The notes under the pieces were generated by a model. The model saw only the letters and a list, made by a program, of their open reading frames with translations. It was not told the origin of the DNA and did not search any database. A program made the position numbers and the translations under genes. Shown one piece after another: positions 30,891-43,919 of a DNA stretch of 64,000 nucleotides. Within the stretch, counting starts at the first letter, position 1; each line of letters begins with the position of its first letter. Location: contig MKZN01000005.1 of assembly GCA_001938995.1 (NCBI GenBank), positions 124,001 to 188,000 of the forward strand, given 5' to 3'. Source of the stretch: Bacillus pumilus (GTDB lineage Bacteria; Bacillota; Bacilli; Bacillales; Bacillaceae).

Positions 30891-32729
30891 GTGACAGATA
30901 ATGAAAAACGATTAGAACGGCAATCAAGAATTCGAAATTTCTCCATTATCGCCCATATTGACCATGGGAAATCCACATTAGCGGATCGTTTATTGGAAAA
31001 GACGGCGACGATTACACAACGAGAAATGAAAGAACAATTACTTGATTCCATGGACTTAGAGCGTGAACGCGGCATTACGATTAAATTAAACTCTGTCCAG
31101 CTGAAATACAAGGCAAAGGATGGAGAAGAATATACTATGCACCTGATTGATACACCAGGGCATGTCGACTTCACCTATGAAGTATCCCGAAGCCTAGCCG
31201 CTTGTGAGGGTGCGATTCTCGTTGTAGATGCAGCACAAGGAATTGAAGCTCAGACCCTTGCAAACGTTTATTTAGCACTTGATAACAACTTAGAAATTCT
31301 TCCGATTATCAATAAAATCGATCTACCAAGTGCAGAGCCTGAGCGTGTCAGGCAGGAAATTGAAGATGTGATCGGTTTGGATGCGTCTGAAGCTGTTCTG
31401 GCTTCTGCTAAGGCGGGAATTGGGATCGAGGATATTTTAGAACAAATCGTAGAAAAGGTTCCAGCACCAGATGGAGACCCCGAAGCACCACTGAAAGCAC
31501 TGATTTTTGATTCTCTTTACGATGCATATCGAGGTGTGATTGCTTACATACGGATTGTCGAAGGGACAGTAAAACCTGGACAGAAAATCAAAATGATGGC
31601 TACAGGCAAAGAATTTGAAGTGCTAGAAGTCGGCGTATTTACACCAAAAGCAAGCCCGACAGACGAATTGACAGTTGGAGATGTTGGTTACATCACAGCT
31701 GCTATCAAAAATGTTGGTGATACACGTGTAGGGGATACAATCACAAGTGCCGTCAACCCTGCCAAAGAAGCACTCCCAGGATATAGAAAGCTGAACCCAA
31801 TGGTTTATTGTGGACTTTATCCAATTGACACAGCGAAATACAACGACTTACGTGAAGCACTAGAGAAGCTTGAATTAAATGACTCTTCCCTCCAATATGA
31901 GCCAGAGACATCACAGGCACTTGGATTTGGTTTCAGATGTGGATTCCTTGGAATGCTTCATATGGAGATCATCCAAGAACGGATTGAACGTGAATTTAAA
32001 ATCGATCTCATTACAACAGCTCCAAGTGTTATTTACGATGTGTATATGACAGACGGAGAAAAAATCATTGTGGATAACCCGTCCAATTTACCCGATCCAC
32101 AAAAAATTGAGCGAATTGAAGAACCTTATGTGAAAGCGACCATGATGGTACCTAATGATTTTGTCGGTTCTGTAATGGAGCTTTGCCAAGGAAAGCGTGG
32201 CCAGTTCATTGATATGCAATACTTAGATGCCAAACGCGTAAGTATCGTATACGAGATTCCGCTTGCGGAGATTGTTTACGAATTCTTTGATCAATTAAAG
32301 TCCAATACAAAAGGGTATGCATCCTTTGATTACGAGCTGATCGGCTATCGTCCATCTACTCTTGTCAAAATGGATATCATGCTAAATAGTGAAAAAATCG
32401 ATGCTCTTTCCTTTATCGTACACCGCGATTACGCGTATGAACGTGGCAAAATCATTGTAGAAAAGCTGAAAGAGCTGATTCCGCGTCAACACTTTGAAGT
32501 ACCAATTCAAGCCGCCATCGGTCAAAAAATTGTGGCTCGTTCCACAATTAAAGCCATGCGTAAAAACGTACTTGCGAAGTGTTACGGTGGAGACATTTCC
32601 CGGAAAAGAAAGCTTCTTGAGAAGCAAAAAGAAGGGAAAAAGCGCATGAAGCAAGTGGGCTCTGTTGAAGTCCCGCAAGAAGCCTTCATGGCCGTGCTGA
32701 AAATGGACGACAGCACACCGAAAAAATAA
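30891..32729 (+). CDS. lepA: Elongation factor 4 (LepA)
   Basis: 612 residues, GTG behind AGGAGTGA. Ribosome-binding GTPase: [15 protein letters not shown] (P-loop), DTPGHVDF (G3) and INKIDLP (G4), then EF-G-like domains and a LepA-specific C-terminal domain ([20 protein letters not shown]). Back-translocates or remodels stalled ribosomes and helps 30S assembly. Confidence 0.97.
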   Translation: MTDNEKRLERQSRIRNFSIIAHIDHGKSTLADRLLEKTATITQREMKEQLLDSMDLERERGITIKLNSVQLKYKAKDGEEYTMHLIDTPGHVDFTYEVSRSLAACEGAILVVDAAQGIEAQTLANVYLALDNNLEILPIINKIDLPSAEPERVRQEIEDVIGLDASEAVLASAKAGIGIEDILEQIVEKVPAPDGDPEAPLKALIFDSLYDAYRGVIAYIRIVEGTVKPGQKIKMMATGKEFEVLEVGVFTPKASPTDELTVGDVGYITAAIKNVGDTRVGDTITSAVNPAKEALPGYRKLNPMVYCGLYPIDTAKYNDLREALEKLELNDSSLQYEPETSQALGFGFRCGFLGMLHMEIIQERIEREFKIDLITTAPSVIYDVYMTDGEKIIVDNPSNLPDPQKIERIEEPYVKATMMVPNDFVGSVMELCQGKRGQFIDMQYLDAKRVSIVYEIPLAEIVYEFFDQLKSNTKGYASFDYELIGYRPSTLVKMDIMLNSEKIDALSFIVHRDYAYERGKIIVEKLKELIPRQHFEVPIQAAIGQKIVARSTIKAMRKNVLAKCYGGDISRKRKLLEKQKEGKKRMKQVGSVEVPQEAFMAVLKMDDSTPKK

Positions 32730-32794
32730 CACCCTCAAGGCGATCTGCTTTACAATGTCTGCCTTGACGTTTATAGTCGAAAACAAACGAAGAT

Positions 32795-32820
32795 GCCGCA
32801 GCGATAAACTGCGGCTCTTT
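32795..32820 (+). terminator. Weak hairpin/terminator between lepA and hemW
   Basis: GCCGCAG / CTGCGGC stem followed by TCTTT. The T tract is poor, so partial read-through is likely. Confidence 0.4.
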
Positions 32821-32843
32821 ACCTGTAAAGAAGGTGACATCAG

Positions 32844-33983
32844 ATGAAAGCAGCATACATTCATATACCGTTTTGTGAGCACATTTGCCACTATTGCGAT
32901 TTCAATAAATTTTTCATCAAAACCCAGCCGGTCGATGAATACTTAACCGCTCTTGAAAAAGAAATGAAGCACACGATCGAGCAAAAAGGCGAGCAGGAAT
33001 TAAAAACGATCTTTATCGGTGGGGGTACACCGACATCACTCACAGTCAGCCAGCTAGACAAGCTGATGGACAGCATTCACCAGGTGTTAAAACCGACAAG
33101 CCGTTTGATTGAATTTGCAGTCGAAGCCAATCCAGACGAACTCTCACTTGAAAAACTGCAAGTGCTAAAGTCTGCTGGCGTGAATCGGCTGAGCTTTGGT
33201 GTTCAAACATTCGAAGACGATTTGCTCAAAAAAATCGGCAGAGTTCATCAAAAGAAAGATGTCTTGACATCTTTTGAACGAGCAAGAGCTGTTGGATTTG
33301 ATAACATTAGTCTCGATCTCATGTTTGGTTTACCTCATCAAGAAAAGCATCATGTCATGCATTCACTTGAAACGGCATTTTCATTAGATGCAGAGCATTA
33401 TTCTGTCTATTCGCTCATCGTTGAGCCGAAAACAGTTTTTTATAATTTGATGCAAAAAGGGAAGCTCCATTTACCACCGCAAGAACGCGAGGCAGAAATG
33501 TATGAGCTTATTATGGATGAAATGGAACGCCATGGATTAAAACAATATGAAATTAGCAATTATGCCAAACCAGGCTTTGAAAGCCAACATAACCTCACGT
33601 ATTGGCGAAACGAAGATTACTTCGGCTTTGGTGCAGGAGCGCACGGCTACGTAGATGGAGTACGAAATGTCAATGCAGGACCTGTGAAGCATTATTTGGA
33701 ACTAATAGAACAAACAGGGTTCCCTTATAAGGAAACACATCAGGTCACGAAGGAAGAACAGATTGAAGAAGAAATGTTTTTAGGTCTACGTAAAATCGAA
33801 GGCATTAACAGCGCCCATTTCCAAACAAAGTATGGATTCACACCAGAAGCACTCTTTCCTACAGTTCTCGAAGAATTAGAACAAAAAGGCCTCATTAGTA
33901 AAGACGATGAGGGGATTCGTTTAACTAGAAAAGGGAAATTACTAGGAAATGAAGTGTTTCAAGCGTTTCTTGGTGAGTTATAA
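32844..33983 (+). CDS. hemW: HemW (HemN-like radical SAM heme chaperone)
   Basis: 379 residues. Radical-SAM cluster motif Cys11-x3-Cys15-x2-Cys18 (FCEHICHYCDF), GGGTPTSL for SAM and the HemN C-terminal domain. It lacks the N-terminal Cys that coproporphyrinogen dehydrogenases carry ahead of this motif, so it is better called HemW, which binds and delivers heme, than HemN. In older B. subtilis maps this locus is hemN/yqeR. Directly upstream of hrcA. Confidence 0.92.
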   Translation: MKAAYIHIPFCEHICHYCDFNKFFIKTQPVDEYLTALEKEMKHTIEQKGEQELKTIFIGGGTPTSLTVSQLDKLMDSIHQVLKPTSRLIEFAVEANPDELSLEKLQVLKSAGVNRLSFGVQTFEDDLLKKIGRVHQKKDVLTSFERARAVGFDNISLDLMFGLPHQEKHHVMHSLETAFSLDAEHYSVYSLIVEPKTVFYNLMQKGKLHLPPQEREAEMYELIMDEMERHGLKQYEISNYAKPGFESQHNLTYWRNEDYFGFGAGAHGYVDGVRNVNAGPVKHYLELIEQTGFPYKETHQVTKEEQIEEEMFLGLRKIEGINSAHFQTKYGFTPEALFPTVLEELEQKGLISKDDEGIRLTRKGKLLGNEVFQAFLGEL

Positions 33984-34012
33984 TTGACATTTTAATTTTA
34001 GTTTGGTAATTT
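33984..34012 (+). promoter_or_regulatory. hrcA: Sigma-A promoter of the hrcA operon
   Basis: TTGACA (33984-33989), 17 bp, TAATTT (34007-34012). The start point would fall just before or at the CIRCE, so HrcA binding would block it. Confidence 0.65.
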
Positions 34013-34023
34013 TGTTTATACAA

Positions 34024-34050
34024 TTAGCACTCGTTGAAAGAGAGTGCTAA
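34024..34050 (+). promoter_or_regulatory. CIRCE operator
   Basis: Perfect TTAGCACTC-N9-GAGTGCTAA. HrcA binds this to repress class I heat-shock genes; it controls hrcA-grpE-dnaK-dnaJ. Confidence 0.98.
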
Positions 34051-34064
34051 CAGGGGTGATGATG

Positions 34065-35096
34065 ATGTTAACAAATCGTCAGCTTTTGATTCTGCAAGTC
34101 ATCATTAATGACTTTATTCATTCTGCGCAGCCAGTTGGGTCAAGGACTCTTTCTAAAAAAGAAGACATTACATTCAGCTCTGCAACGATTAGAAACGAAA
34201 TGGCTGATTTGGAGGAACTTGGTTTTATTGAAAAAACCCATTCTTCATCAGGAAGAATTCCTTCCGAAAAAGGATATCGTTATTATGTAGATCATTTGCT
34301 TTCTCCGCGAAAACTGTCGTCAAAAGAGCTGGTACTCATCCAGTCAGCTTTCCAGGAGAAAATTTTTGAGTTGGAAAAAACAGTTCAAAAATCGGCGGAA
34401 ATTTTATCAGATCTCACAAACTATACGTCGATTGTGCTTGGTCCAAAGCTAAGTGAAAATCGATTAAAACAAATTCAGCTTGTCCCAGTGCAACCAAACA
34501 AAGCAGTGGCGATCATGATTACGGACAGCGGGCATGTTGAAAATAAAACCATTACTTTCTCTGAGCATCTTGATGTCTCCGATATTGAGAAGCTAATGAA
34601 TATTTTAAACAGCCGTCTTGCCGGAGTGCCGATGGATCAGCTGAAAGACAGGATGTTCAAAGAAGTCGTCATGCTGCTTCGTACGCATTTGAAAGATTAT
34701 GATCATATTTTAGATGCACTTGGCAACACATTTACATCCACTCATAATGAATCAAAACTTTTTTTTGGCGGGAAAATCAATATGTTGAATCAGCCAGAGT
34801 TTCACGACATCGATCGGATTCGTTCACTCATGATGCTGATCGAGCAAAAAAACGATGTCATGCAGCTGTTTCATCCAAACCAGCAAGGAATCACCATTAA
34901 AATTGGCTCAGAAAACAATTTGGAAGCAATGGAGAATTGCAGCTTGATTACAGCCACTTATTCGATTGATCAAAAATCTCTCGGCTCCATTGCCGTCATC
35001 GGTCCAACCCGTATGGACTACGGGCGAGTTGTCAGTCTTTTACATCATGTGTCAAAAGACTTGTCAAACGCACTTTCCAATTTGTATGATGAGTAG
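34065..35096 (+). CDS. hrcA: Heat-inducible transcription repressor HrcA
   Basis: 343 residues from ATG 34065, matching the B. subtilis N terminus ([13 protein letters not shown]); upstream in-frame ATGs are part of the ribosome site region (AGGGGTGATG). N-terminal winged helix ([38 protein letters not shown]), then a GAF-like domain ending [19 protein letters not shown]. It represses its own operon through the CIRCE, its folding depending on GroE. First gene of the operon. Confidence 0.97.
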   Translation: MLTNRQLLILQVIINDFIHSAQPVGSRTLSKKEDITFSSATIRNEMADLEELGFIEKTHSSSGRIPSEKGYRYYVDHLLSPRKLSSKELVLIQSAFQEKIFELEKTVQKSAEILSDLTNYTSIVLGPKLSENRLKQIQLVPVQPNKAVAIMITDSGHVENKTITFSEHLDVSDIEKLMNILNSRLAGVPMDQLKDRMFKEVVMLLRTHLKDYDHILDALGNTFTSTHNESKLFFGGKINMLNQPEFHDIDRIRSLMMLIEQKNDVMQLFHPNQQGITIKIGSENNLEAMENCSLITATYSIDQKSLGSIAVIGPTRMDYGRVVSLLHHVSKDLSNALSNLYDE

Positions 35097-35159
35097 GGTG
35101 ATCATCACTTAGGGGGCATAGCCCCTGTATTCTTGAATCTTTTGAGGGAGGTGAACACA

Positions 35160-35717
35160 ATGTCAGAAGAAAAACAGACACCTGAGCAAGAAGCAGAGGT
35201 TGAAGCACAAGAAGAAGCAGTTCAAGTAGAAACTGAGGAAGCAACGCATGATGGACAGTCTGCCTTCCAAGAGAAAATGGATGAATTGCAACAACTTCTA
35301 GATGAAAAAGAAAACAAAATTCTGCGTGTTCAAGCAGATTTTGAAAACTATAAACGTCGTGCTCGAACTGAAGTGGAAACAGTACAGAAATATCGTTCTC
35401 AACACGTTGTCAGCGATCTTCTCCCAGCTCTTGACAACTTCGAAAGAGCACTTAGAATCGATCCAGACAATGAGCAGGCGAAAAGTTTGTTAGAAGGAAT
35501 GCAAATGGTTTACCGTCAGCTAATCGAAGCACTGAAAAGTGAAGGCGTTGAACCGATTGAAGCGATCGGCAAAGAGTTCGATCCAAACCTTCATCAAGCC
35601 GTCATGCAAGTTGAAGATGAAAACTATGATTCAAATATTGTTGTAGAAGAATTACAAAAAGGCTACAAACTGAAAGACCGAGTCATTCGTCCATCAATGG
35701 TCAAAGTAAACCAATAA
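35160..35717 (+). CDS. grpE: Nucleotide exchange factor GrpE
   Basis: 185 residues. An acidic disordered start, a long coiled coil ([32 protein letters not shown]) and the C-terminal beta domain (HQAVMQVED...[16 protein letters not shown]). Drives ADP release from DnaK. ATG behind GGGAGGTG. 63-nt gap after hrcA contains a small GGGGC/GCCCC hairpin. Confidence 0.97.
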   Translation: MSEEKQTPEQEAEVEAQEEAVQVETEEATHDGQSAFQEKMDELQQLLDEKENKILRVQADFENYKRRARTEVETVQKYRSQHVVSDLLPALDNFERALRIDPDNEQAKSLLEGMQMVYRQLIEALKSEGVEPIEAIGKEFDPNLHQAVMQVEDENYDSNIVVEELQKGYKLKDRVIRPSMVKVNQ

Positions 35718-37580
<1,863 letters not shown>

Positions 37581-37623
37581 ACATCGTTCCTTTTGAAAAA
37601 GACTGCTGAAACGTATTCGTCAG

Positions 37624-37663
37624 AAAGTCAAAGTCAGGATCTCTTGGCTTTGACTTTTTTTCT
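37624..37663 (+). terminator. Terminator between dnaK and dnaJ
   Basis: AAAGTCAAAG / CTTTGACTTT stem followed by a T run. Partial read-through probably links dnaJ to the heat-shock promoter. Confidence 0.75.
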
Positions 37664-37681
37664 TTTCAATGATGAAAGGAA

Positions 37682-37711
37682 TTGAAAAAGGTTAAATCAA
37701 AATGATACAAT
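37682..37711 (+). promoter_or_regulatory. dnaJ: Internal sigma-A promoter of dnaJ
   Basis: TTGAAA, 18 bp, TACAAT, 35 nt before the dnaJ start. It would give basal dnaJ and downstream expression independent of HrcA. Confidence 0.65.
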
Positions 37712-37745
37712 CGTATTTATGTGAGAAAATCGGGAGTGTGAAGAG

Positions 37746-38879
37746 ATGAGTAAGCGTGATTACTATGAAGTGCTTGGCGTTGGTAAGAGCGCCTCAAAGG
37801 ACGAAATCAAAAAGGCATACCGCAAGCTTTCAAAAAAGTATCACCCTGATATTAATAAAGAAGCTGGCTCAGACGAGAAATTCAAGGAAGTAAAAGAAGC
37901 CTATGAAACACTCTCTGACGAACAAAAACGTTCGCATTATGATCAGTTTGGTCATACCGATCCAAATCAAGGTTTTGGTGGCGGCGGCTTTGGCGGTGGA
38001 GGAGATTTTGGCGGCTTCGGCGGCTTTGATGATATCTTCTCTAGTATTTTTGGCGGAGGTGCGAGAAGAAGAGATCCGAACGCACCACGACAAGGGGCAG
38101 ATCTTCAGTATACAATGACGCTTTCGTTTGAAGAAGCGGCATTTGGTAAGGAAGCGACAATTGAAATTCCTCGTGAGGAAACATGTGATACTTGTAAAGG
38201 CTCAGGTGCAAAACCTGGGACGCAGGCAAAGACATGTTCACATTGCGCCGGATCTGGCCAATTAAATGTTGAACAATCAACACCATTTGGGAAAGTGGTC
38301 AACCGCAGAGTATGTAACTACTGTAGCGGAACGGGAAAACAAATTGACCACAAATGTTCGACATGTGGCGGAGCAGGCAAGGTGCGTAAGCGTAAGAAAA
38401 TCAACGTGACGATTCCAGCAGGCGTTGATGATGGTCAGCAATTGAGAGTATCTGGTCAAGGTGAACCAGGAATTAACGGCGGACCTTCAGGCGATTTATT
38501 TGTCGTATTCCATGTGCGTGCGCATGAATTCTTCGAACGTGATGGAGATGACATTTACTGTGAAATGCCGCTAACCTTTGCACAAGCTGCATTAGGTGAT
38601 GAAATCGAAGTGCCAACATTACACGGTAAAGTAAAATTTAAAGTCCCAGCAGGCACACAAACTGGAACGAAATTTAGACTTAAAGGAAAAGGTGTAAAAA
38701 ATGTACGCGGCTATGGCCAAGGCGATCAGCATATCGTTGTACGTGTTGTCACACCAACCAATTTAACGGAAGATCAAAAAGATATCATTAGAAAATTTGC
38801 TGAAGTGAGCGGGAACAAACCGGACGAACAAGAAGTGAGCTTTTTCGATAAGGTGAAGCGCGCATTTAAAGGCGAGTAA
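37746..38879 (+). CDS. dnaJ: Co-chaperone DnaJ (Hsp40)
   Basis: 377 residues. J domain with the HPD motif ([10 protein letters not shown]), a Gly/Phe-rich linker ([14 protein letters not shown]), a zinc domain of four CxxCxGxG repeats ([32 protein letters not shown]) and the C-terminal substrate domains. Stimulates DnaK ATP hydrolysis and delivers clients. Confidence 0.98.
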   Translation: MSKRDYYEVLGVGKSASKDEIKKAYRKLSKKYHPDINKEAGSDEKFKEVKEAYETLSDEQKRSHYDQFGHTDPNQGFGGGGFGGGGDFGGFGGFDDIFSSIFGGGARRRDPNAPRQGADLQYTMTLSFEEAAFGKEATIEIPREETCDTCKGSGAKPGTQAKTCSHCAGSGQLNVEQSTPFGKVVNRRVCNYCSGTGKQIDHKCSTCGGAGKVRKRKKINVTIPAGVDDGQQLRVSGQGEPGINGGPSGDLFVVFHVRAHEFFERDGDDIYCEMPLTFAQAALGDEIEVPTLHGKVKFKVPAGTQTGTKFRLKGKGVKNVRGYGQGDQHIVVRVVTPTNLTEDQKDIIRKFAEVSGNKPDEQEVSFFDKVKRAFKGE

Positions 38880-38901
38880 GACGGATAAGGAGTTGGTAGT
38901 A

Positions 38902-39837
38902 TTGAAGTGGTCAGAAATTAGCGTCCATACAACAAATGAAGCGGTGGAACCGATCACCAATATTTTGCATGAAGCAGGTGCAAGTGGAGTTGTGATTGAA
39001 GATCCGCTTGATTTAATCAAGGAACGTGAAAATGTATACGGTGAAATCTACCAGCTCGATCCGAATGATTACCCGGATGAAGGCGTCATTGTCAAAGCAT
39101 ACCTATCGGTGAATAGCTTTTTGATGGAAACGGTAGATGAGATCAAAGAAGCCATCAACAATCTTCTTCAATACGACATTGACCTTGGGAAAAATACATT
39201 GTCTATATGTGAAGTGAATGAAGAGGAATGGGCAACTGCATGGAAGAAATATTATCACCCTGTGAAGATTTCTGAAAAATTTACCATTGTTCCGACGTGG
39301 GAAGAATATACGCCTGTTCATTCTGATGAGTTGATCATTGAAATGGACCCTGGAATGGCATTTGGAACAGGTACGCATCCAACAACAGTTCTATGTATTC
39401 AAGCACTTGAGCGCTACGTAAAAGTAAAGGATACAGTCGTTGATGTTGGAACAGGATCTGGCATTTTAAGTGTGGCGGCCGCTATGCTCGGCGCAAAGGA
39501 CATTCATGCCTTTGATCTCGATACCGTTGCAGTTGAAAGTGCGAAACAAAACATCGAACTAAATGGTGTCAGTGATCAAGTGACGGTGAAACAAAACAAT
39601 TTACTTGATGGTATTTCAGGTGAACGTGATGTAATTGTTGCCAACATTCTCGCAGAGGTGATCCTGCGTTTTACAGATCAGGCATATGATCTATTAAAGA
39701 AAGATGGTTACTTCATTACATCAGGCATCATCGGACAAAAGAAATTACAAGTCAAAACGGCATTAGAAGAAGCGGGCTTTGACATTGTCGAAGTGCTGTC
39801 AATGGAAGACTGGGTCAGCATTATAGCGAAAAAATAA
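38902..39837 (+). CDS. prmA: Ribosomal protein L11 methyltransferase
   Basis: 311 residues from TTG 38902 with AAGGAG at 9 nt; gives the B. subtilis length. L11-binding N-terminal domain, then a SAM domain: [30 protein letters not shown] and NNLLDG...[10 protein letters not shown]. Trimethylates L11. Follows dnaJ by 22 nt, as in other Bacillus heat-shock operons. Confidence 0.96.
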   Translation: MKWSEISVHTTNEAVEPITNILHEAGASGVVIEDPLDLIKERENVYGEIYQLDPNDYPDEGVIVKAYLSVNSFLMETVDEIKEAINNLLQYDIDLGKNTLSICEVNEEEWATAWKKYYHPVKISEKFTIVPTWEEYTPVHSDELIIEMDPGMAFGTGTHPTTVLCIQALERYVKVKDTVVDVGTGSGILSVAAAMLGAKDIHAFDLDTVAVESAKQNIELNGVSDQVTVKQNNLLDGISGERDVIVANILAEVILRFTDQAYDLLKKDGYFITSGIIGQKKLQVKTALEEAGFDIVEVLSMEDWVSIIAKK

Positions 39838-39860
39838 AGCAAGTAGGTGTCAGGACACGT

Positions 39861-40631
39861 ATGCAACGATATTTTATCGACCTCACGAAAGAAGAAGTGA
39901 TCGCAAAGGGAAGCATCAACGTGACAGGTGAGGATGTACACCATCTGTCAAACGTGATGCGAATGAAAGCAGGACAAGAAATTCTTTGCTTAACGACAGA
40001 CGGCTTTGAAGCGCTCAGTAAAATTGATACAATAACAAAGGAAGAAGTCATTTGTCACGTCGAAGGCTGGACGAATCAGAATAGAGAACTTCCGATTCAA
40101 GTGACCGTGGCGAGTGGTTTGCCAAAAGGGGATAAGCTTGAGCTGATTATTCAAAAAGGCACTGAGCTTGGCGCAAGTGCGTTTCTCCCATTTCAAGCGG
40201 TTCGTTCCATTACAAAGCTTGACCAAAAAAAGTCACATAAAAAACGAGAACGCTGGGAGAAAATTGCGAAAGAAGCGGCTGAACAGTCCTATCGTAATAT
40301 CATTCCGCGTGTTCATTCAGTGTTCACATTTAAAGAGCTGATTCAAAAGACCGGTGAATTCGATCAATGTATCGTTGCATACGAAGAATCATCGAAAGAA
40401 GGAGAGCAAAGCCGATTTCAATCTGTGCTTCAAAAGATGAAAGGCGGACAAACCTTATTAATGGTTTTCGGCCCTGAAGGCGGTTTAGCAGACAAGGAAG
40501 TTGAAGAGCTCGAAAAGCATGGTGCCGCCATTTGTGGGCTTGGACCACGCATTTTAAGAACAGAAACGGCTCCACTTTACGCGCTTTCTGCAATTTCCTA
40601 TCAAACAGAGTTATTAAGAGGTGAATCATGA
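39861..40631 (+). CDS. rsmE: 16S rRNA m3U1498 methyltransferase RsmE
   Basis: 256 residues. N-terminal PUA-like domain (MQRYFIDLTKEE...EDVHHLSNVMRMKAGQEI) and a SPOUT trefoil-knot methyltransferase domain (VFGPEGGLADKEVEELEKHG, LGPRILRTETAPLYALSAI). Modifies U1498 in the 30S decoding region. Its stop overlaps the next start. Confidence 0.95.
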   Translation: MQRYFIDLTKEEVIAKGSINVTGEDVHHLSNVMRMKAGQEILCLTTDGFEALSKIDTITKEEVICHVEGWTNQNRELPIQVTVASGLPKGDKLELIIQKGTELGASAFLPFQAVRSITKLDQKKSHKKRERWEKIAKEAAEQSYRNIIPRVHSVFTFKELIQKTGEFDQCIVAYEESSKEGEQSRFQSVLQKMKGGQTLLMVFGPEGGLADKEVEELEKHGAAICGLGPRILRTETAPLYALSAISYQTELLRGES

Positions 40632-41989
40632 TGGGAACAGTAGCGTTCCATACACTTGGCTGTAAGGTCAATCACTATGAAACAGAAGCCATTTGGCAGC
40701 TGTTTAAAGAAGCTGGTTATGAAAGAAAAGATTATGAATCAAAAGCAGACGTATATGTCATTAATACATGTACGGTCACCAATACAGGCGATAAGAAAAG
40801 TCGTCAAGTGATTCGAAGAGCCATTCGGCATAATCCAGATGGTGTCATTTGTGTCACAGGTTGCTACGCGCAAACGTCTCCTGCGGAAATCATGGCAATT
40901 CCTGGCGTCGATATCGTTGTCGGAACACAAGACAGACATAAGTTGCTAGGTTACATTGAAGAATTCCGTACAGAAAGGCAGCCGATTAATGGAGTCGGCA
41001 ATATCATGAAAGCACGGGTATTTGAAGAACTTGACGTTCCTGCCTTTACAGATCGTACACGTGCTTCATTAAAAATCCAAGAAGGTTGTAATAATTTCTG
41101 TACGTTCTGCATCATTCCTTGGGCTCGTGGGCTTCTTCGCTCTCGTGATCCCGAAGAGGTCATCAATCAAGCACAGCAACTTGTTGATGCAGGCTATAAA
41201 GAAATTGTCTTAACAGGTATTCACACTGGCGGATATGGGGAAGACCTCAAGGATTATGACTTTGCTAAGCTTCTAAAAGAATTAGATGAGCGAGTGATCG
41301 GTTTAAAACGAATTCGCATTTCATCAATTGAAGCAAGTCAAATTACCGACGAAGTGATCGAAGTGCTGGATCAGTCTGATAAAATTGTCAGACACCTGCA
41401 CATTCCGCTTCAATCCGGGTCTAATACCGTCCTGAAGAGAATGCGCCGTAAATATACGATGGAATTCTTTGCAGAACGTTTAACAAAACTAAAAAAAGCA
41501 CTGCCGGGCCTAGCGGTGACATCAGATGTGATCGTTGGATTCCCTGGAGAAACAGAAGAAGAATTTATGGAAACCTACAACTTTGTAAAAGACCATCAAT
41601 TCTCTGAACTTCACGTATTCCCTTACAGCAAACGAACAGGTACACCAGCTGCAAGAATGGAAGACCAAGTGGACGAAAATGTGAAAAATGAACGCGTTCA
41701 CCGCTTGATCGCTCTTTCTGACCAACTGGCGAAGGAATATGCGTCAGCATACGAAGGTGATGTATTAGAGATTATTCCTGAAGAATCCTTCAAAGAAAAA
41801 GATGGAGAACACAATCTTTATGTTGGTTACACAGATAACTATATGAAGGTCGTTTTTGAAGGGTCAGAAGAAATGATCGGTCGATTGGTGAAAGTGAAAA
41901 TCACGAAAGCTGGTTACCCTTATAACGAAGGACAGTTCGTCCGTATGAGTGAAGACATTCAACCAGACAAAGTGAGAATGACATCATAA
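40628..41989 (+). CDS. mtaB: tRNA t6A37 methylthiotransferase MtaB
   Basis: 453 residues. N-terminal UPF0004 domain with three cluster cysteines (LGCKVNHYE, INTCTVTN, TGCYAQ), radical-SAM motif CNNFCTFCIIPWARG and a C-terminal TRAM domain. Makes ms2t6A at tRNA position 37, helping decoding of ANN codons. Formerly yqeV. The ATG overlaps the rsmE stop. Last gene of the extended heat-shock operon. Confidence 0.96.
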   Translation: MMGTVAFHTLGCKVNHYETEAIWQLFKEAGYERKDYESKADVYVINTCTVTNTGDKKSRQVIRRAIRHNPDGVICVTGCYAQTSPAEIMAIPGVDIVVGTQDRHKLLGYIEEFRTERQPINGVGNIMKARVFEELDVPAFTDRTRASLKIQEGCNNFCTFCIIPWARGLLRSRDPEEVINQAQQLVDAGYKEIVLTGIHTGGYGEDLKDYDFAKLLKELDERVIGLKRIRISSIEASQITDEVIEVLDQSDKIVRHLHIPLQSGSNTVLKRMRRKYTMEFFAERLTKLKKALPGLAVTSDVIVGFPGETEEEFMETYNFVKDHQFSELHVFPYSKRTGTPAARMEDQVDENVKNERVHRLIALSDQLAKEYASAYEGDVLEIIPEESFKEKDGEHNLYVGYTDNYMKVVFEGSEEMIGRLVKVKITKAGYPYNEGQFVRMSEDIQPDKVRMTS

Positions 41990-42002
41990 GAGAGACAGAC
42001 AA

Positions 42003-42032
42003 GAACCGGCTGCCACTAGGGGCCGGTTTTCT
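42003..42032 (+). terminator. Terminator after mtaB
   Basis: GAACCGGC / GCCGGTTTTC stem with T tract, between convergent mtaB and yqeW. Confidence 0.75.
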
Positions 42033-42033
42033 T

Positions 42034-42960
42034 TTATGATTGATTTGGTAATAGCAACAGCATCATCGCATGAAAGGGACGAATAAGAGGGAAGAACAAT
42101 AACGAGCTGGCGACATTAAACAATAGACTGAAATGCGCGATTTGCTGTGCAGGAGAACTTACTAAAAGTGAGACAAATTGTGTAATGAGCGTGAGAAAAG
42201 GTAGGCATAATACTACCCCGAGGACATTAAACACAACATGTGCATAAGCCGTTTGACGTGCTGCAAATCCGCCAGAGATCGCAGCCATGACAGCTGTAAT
42301 ACAAGTACCAACATTCGATCCTAATACAAAGCTGATTCCCTCCTGTAACGCCACAGTCCCTTCATTCATAAATCCCATTAAAATGCCAATGCATACAGAG
42401 CTTGAATGAACAATGGCAGTGAGGATGGTGCCTGACAGAAGAGCTGTCCAATCTGAGTGCTGCATCATTTCAAGAAAACGGAGCGTTTCCGGTTGACTTG
42501 TCATCAGACCGGCGATTTTTGAAAAACCTTGAATACAAAAAAAGATCATGCCGAGCCCAAATATACTTTTCCCTGCATGCTTGAAGGCTCTTTGACCAAA
42601 AATGAGACAGAGAAGACCTGTTGTGATCAGCACCCACATGAATACATCCATTTTGATCGCAATAAATTCTGTCGTAAATGTGGAACCGATATTTGTTCCA
42701 AGGATCATTGGAATCGACTGTTTAAACGTGAGAATCCCTGTACTCACAAAGCCAATAACGATTACCATAAAAGCCGAACTGCTTTGAAGAACCCCTGTAA
42801 ACACAATACTGACTAAGAACGCTTTCACTGGATGATCGGTAAAGAGAAGAAGTGATTTCTCAATACGGGAAGATGTCAGCGCCATTAACCCCTTCCTTAG
42901 CAAACCCATTGACCACAAAAAAAGAAAAATTAGAGCACAAAAATAAATCATCGCCACCAT
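42034..42960 (-). CDS. yqeW: Na/Pi-cotransporter family protein YqeW
   Basis: 308 residues from ATG 42960 behind AGGAGGA, the B. subtilis length. About eight membrane helices with two inverted repeats carrying the NptA/Na-Pi signature GVLQSSSAFMVIVIGFVSTG and AIVHSSSVCIGILMGF; QSSSA and GTNIGST/GSNVGT are the usual substrate motifs. Probable sodium-coupled phosphate carrier. Shorter than the PhoU-fused members: no regulatory tail. Confidence 0.9.
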   Translation of the reverse strand: MVAMIYFCALIFLFLWSMGLLRKGLMALTSSRIEKSLLLFTDHPVKAFLVSIVFTGVLQSSSAFMVIVIGFVSTGILTFKQSIPMILGTNIGSTFTTEFIAIKMDVFMWVLITTGLLCLIFGQRAFKHAGKSIFGLGMIFFCIQGFSKIAGLMTSQPETLRFLEMMQHSDWTALLSGTILTAIVHSSSVCIGILMGFMNEGTVALQEGISFVLGSNVGTCITAVMAAISGGFAARQTAYAHVVFNVLGVVLCLPFLTLITQFVSLLVSSPAQQIAHFSLLFNVASSLLFFPLIRPFHAMMLLLLPNQS

Positions 42961-43039
42961 CAAAAAGTCCTCCTCTTACCAATGAATATATGGACTTGTC
43001 TACCTGCTCATGACGAAAATATATTTCCAAATCACTTAG

Positions 43040-43068
43040 TTGACCTCGCACAAGGCTTATATTATAAT
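43040..43068 (+). promoter_or_regulatory. rpsU: Sigma-A promoter of rpsU-yqeY
   Basis: TTGACC, 17 bp, TATAAT; leader about 65 nt. Confidence 0.85.
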
Positions 43069-43141
43069 GTTTAGGTACATGTTTGCATGTATATCTTTTT
43101 TTAATGTAGTCGATTGGTGTATTCGGAGGGAGGGAAAGAGA

Positions 43142-43315
43142 ATGTCAAAAACGGTCGTTAGAAAAAACGAATCGCTTGAAGATGCTCTTCGTCGCTTTAA
43201 ACGCAGTGTATCCAAAACAGGAACATTGCAAGAAGCAAGAAAGCGTGAATTTTATGAAAAGCCTAGCGTAAAGCGCAAGAAAAAGTCCGAAGCTGCTAGA
43301 AAACGTAAATTTTAA
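43142..43315 (+). CDS. rpsU: 30S ribosomal protein bS21
   Basis: 57 residues: [20 protein letters not shown] then a Lys/Arg-rich tail ([16 protein letters not shown]). Binds near the anti-Shine-Dalgarno region. ATG behind GAGGGA. Cotranscribed with yqeY. Confidence 0.97.
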
Positions 43316-43329
43316 TAGAGGGTGGATTT

Positions 43330-43817
<488 letters not shown>

Positions 43818-43843
43818 TGACCTCCAAAACTGTCATATAAAAA

Positions 43844-43870
43844 TGAAACCTATGATACATTTGTAACGTA
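43844..43870 (+). promoter_or_regulatory. yqeZ: Sigma-W promoter of yqeZ-floA-yqfB
   Basis: TGAAAC (43844), 17 bp, CGTA (43867): the sigma-W consensus. The same operon is a known sigma-W member in B. subtilis, induced by cell-envelope stress. Confidence 0.88.
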
Positions 43871-43919
43871 TATAAGGGAACTGTAAATGAGAAGAATGAG
43901 AGGAGGGAAGATCATATAG

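Noticed and set aside
32382..32891. 169-codon reverse frame across the lepA end
   Set aside because: Shadow of lepA; no ribosome site.
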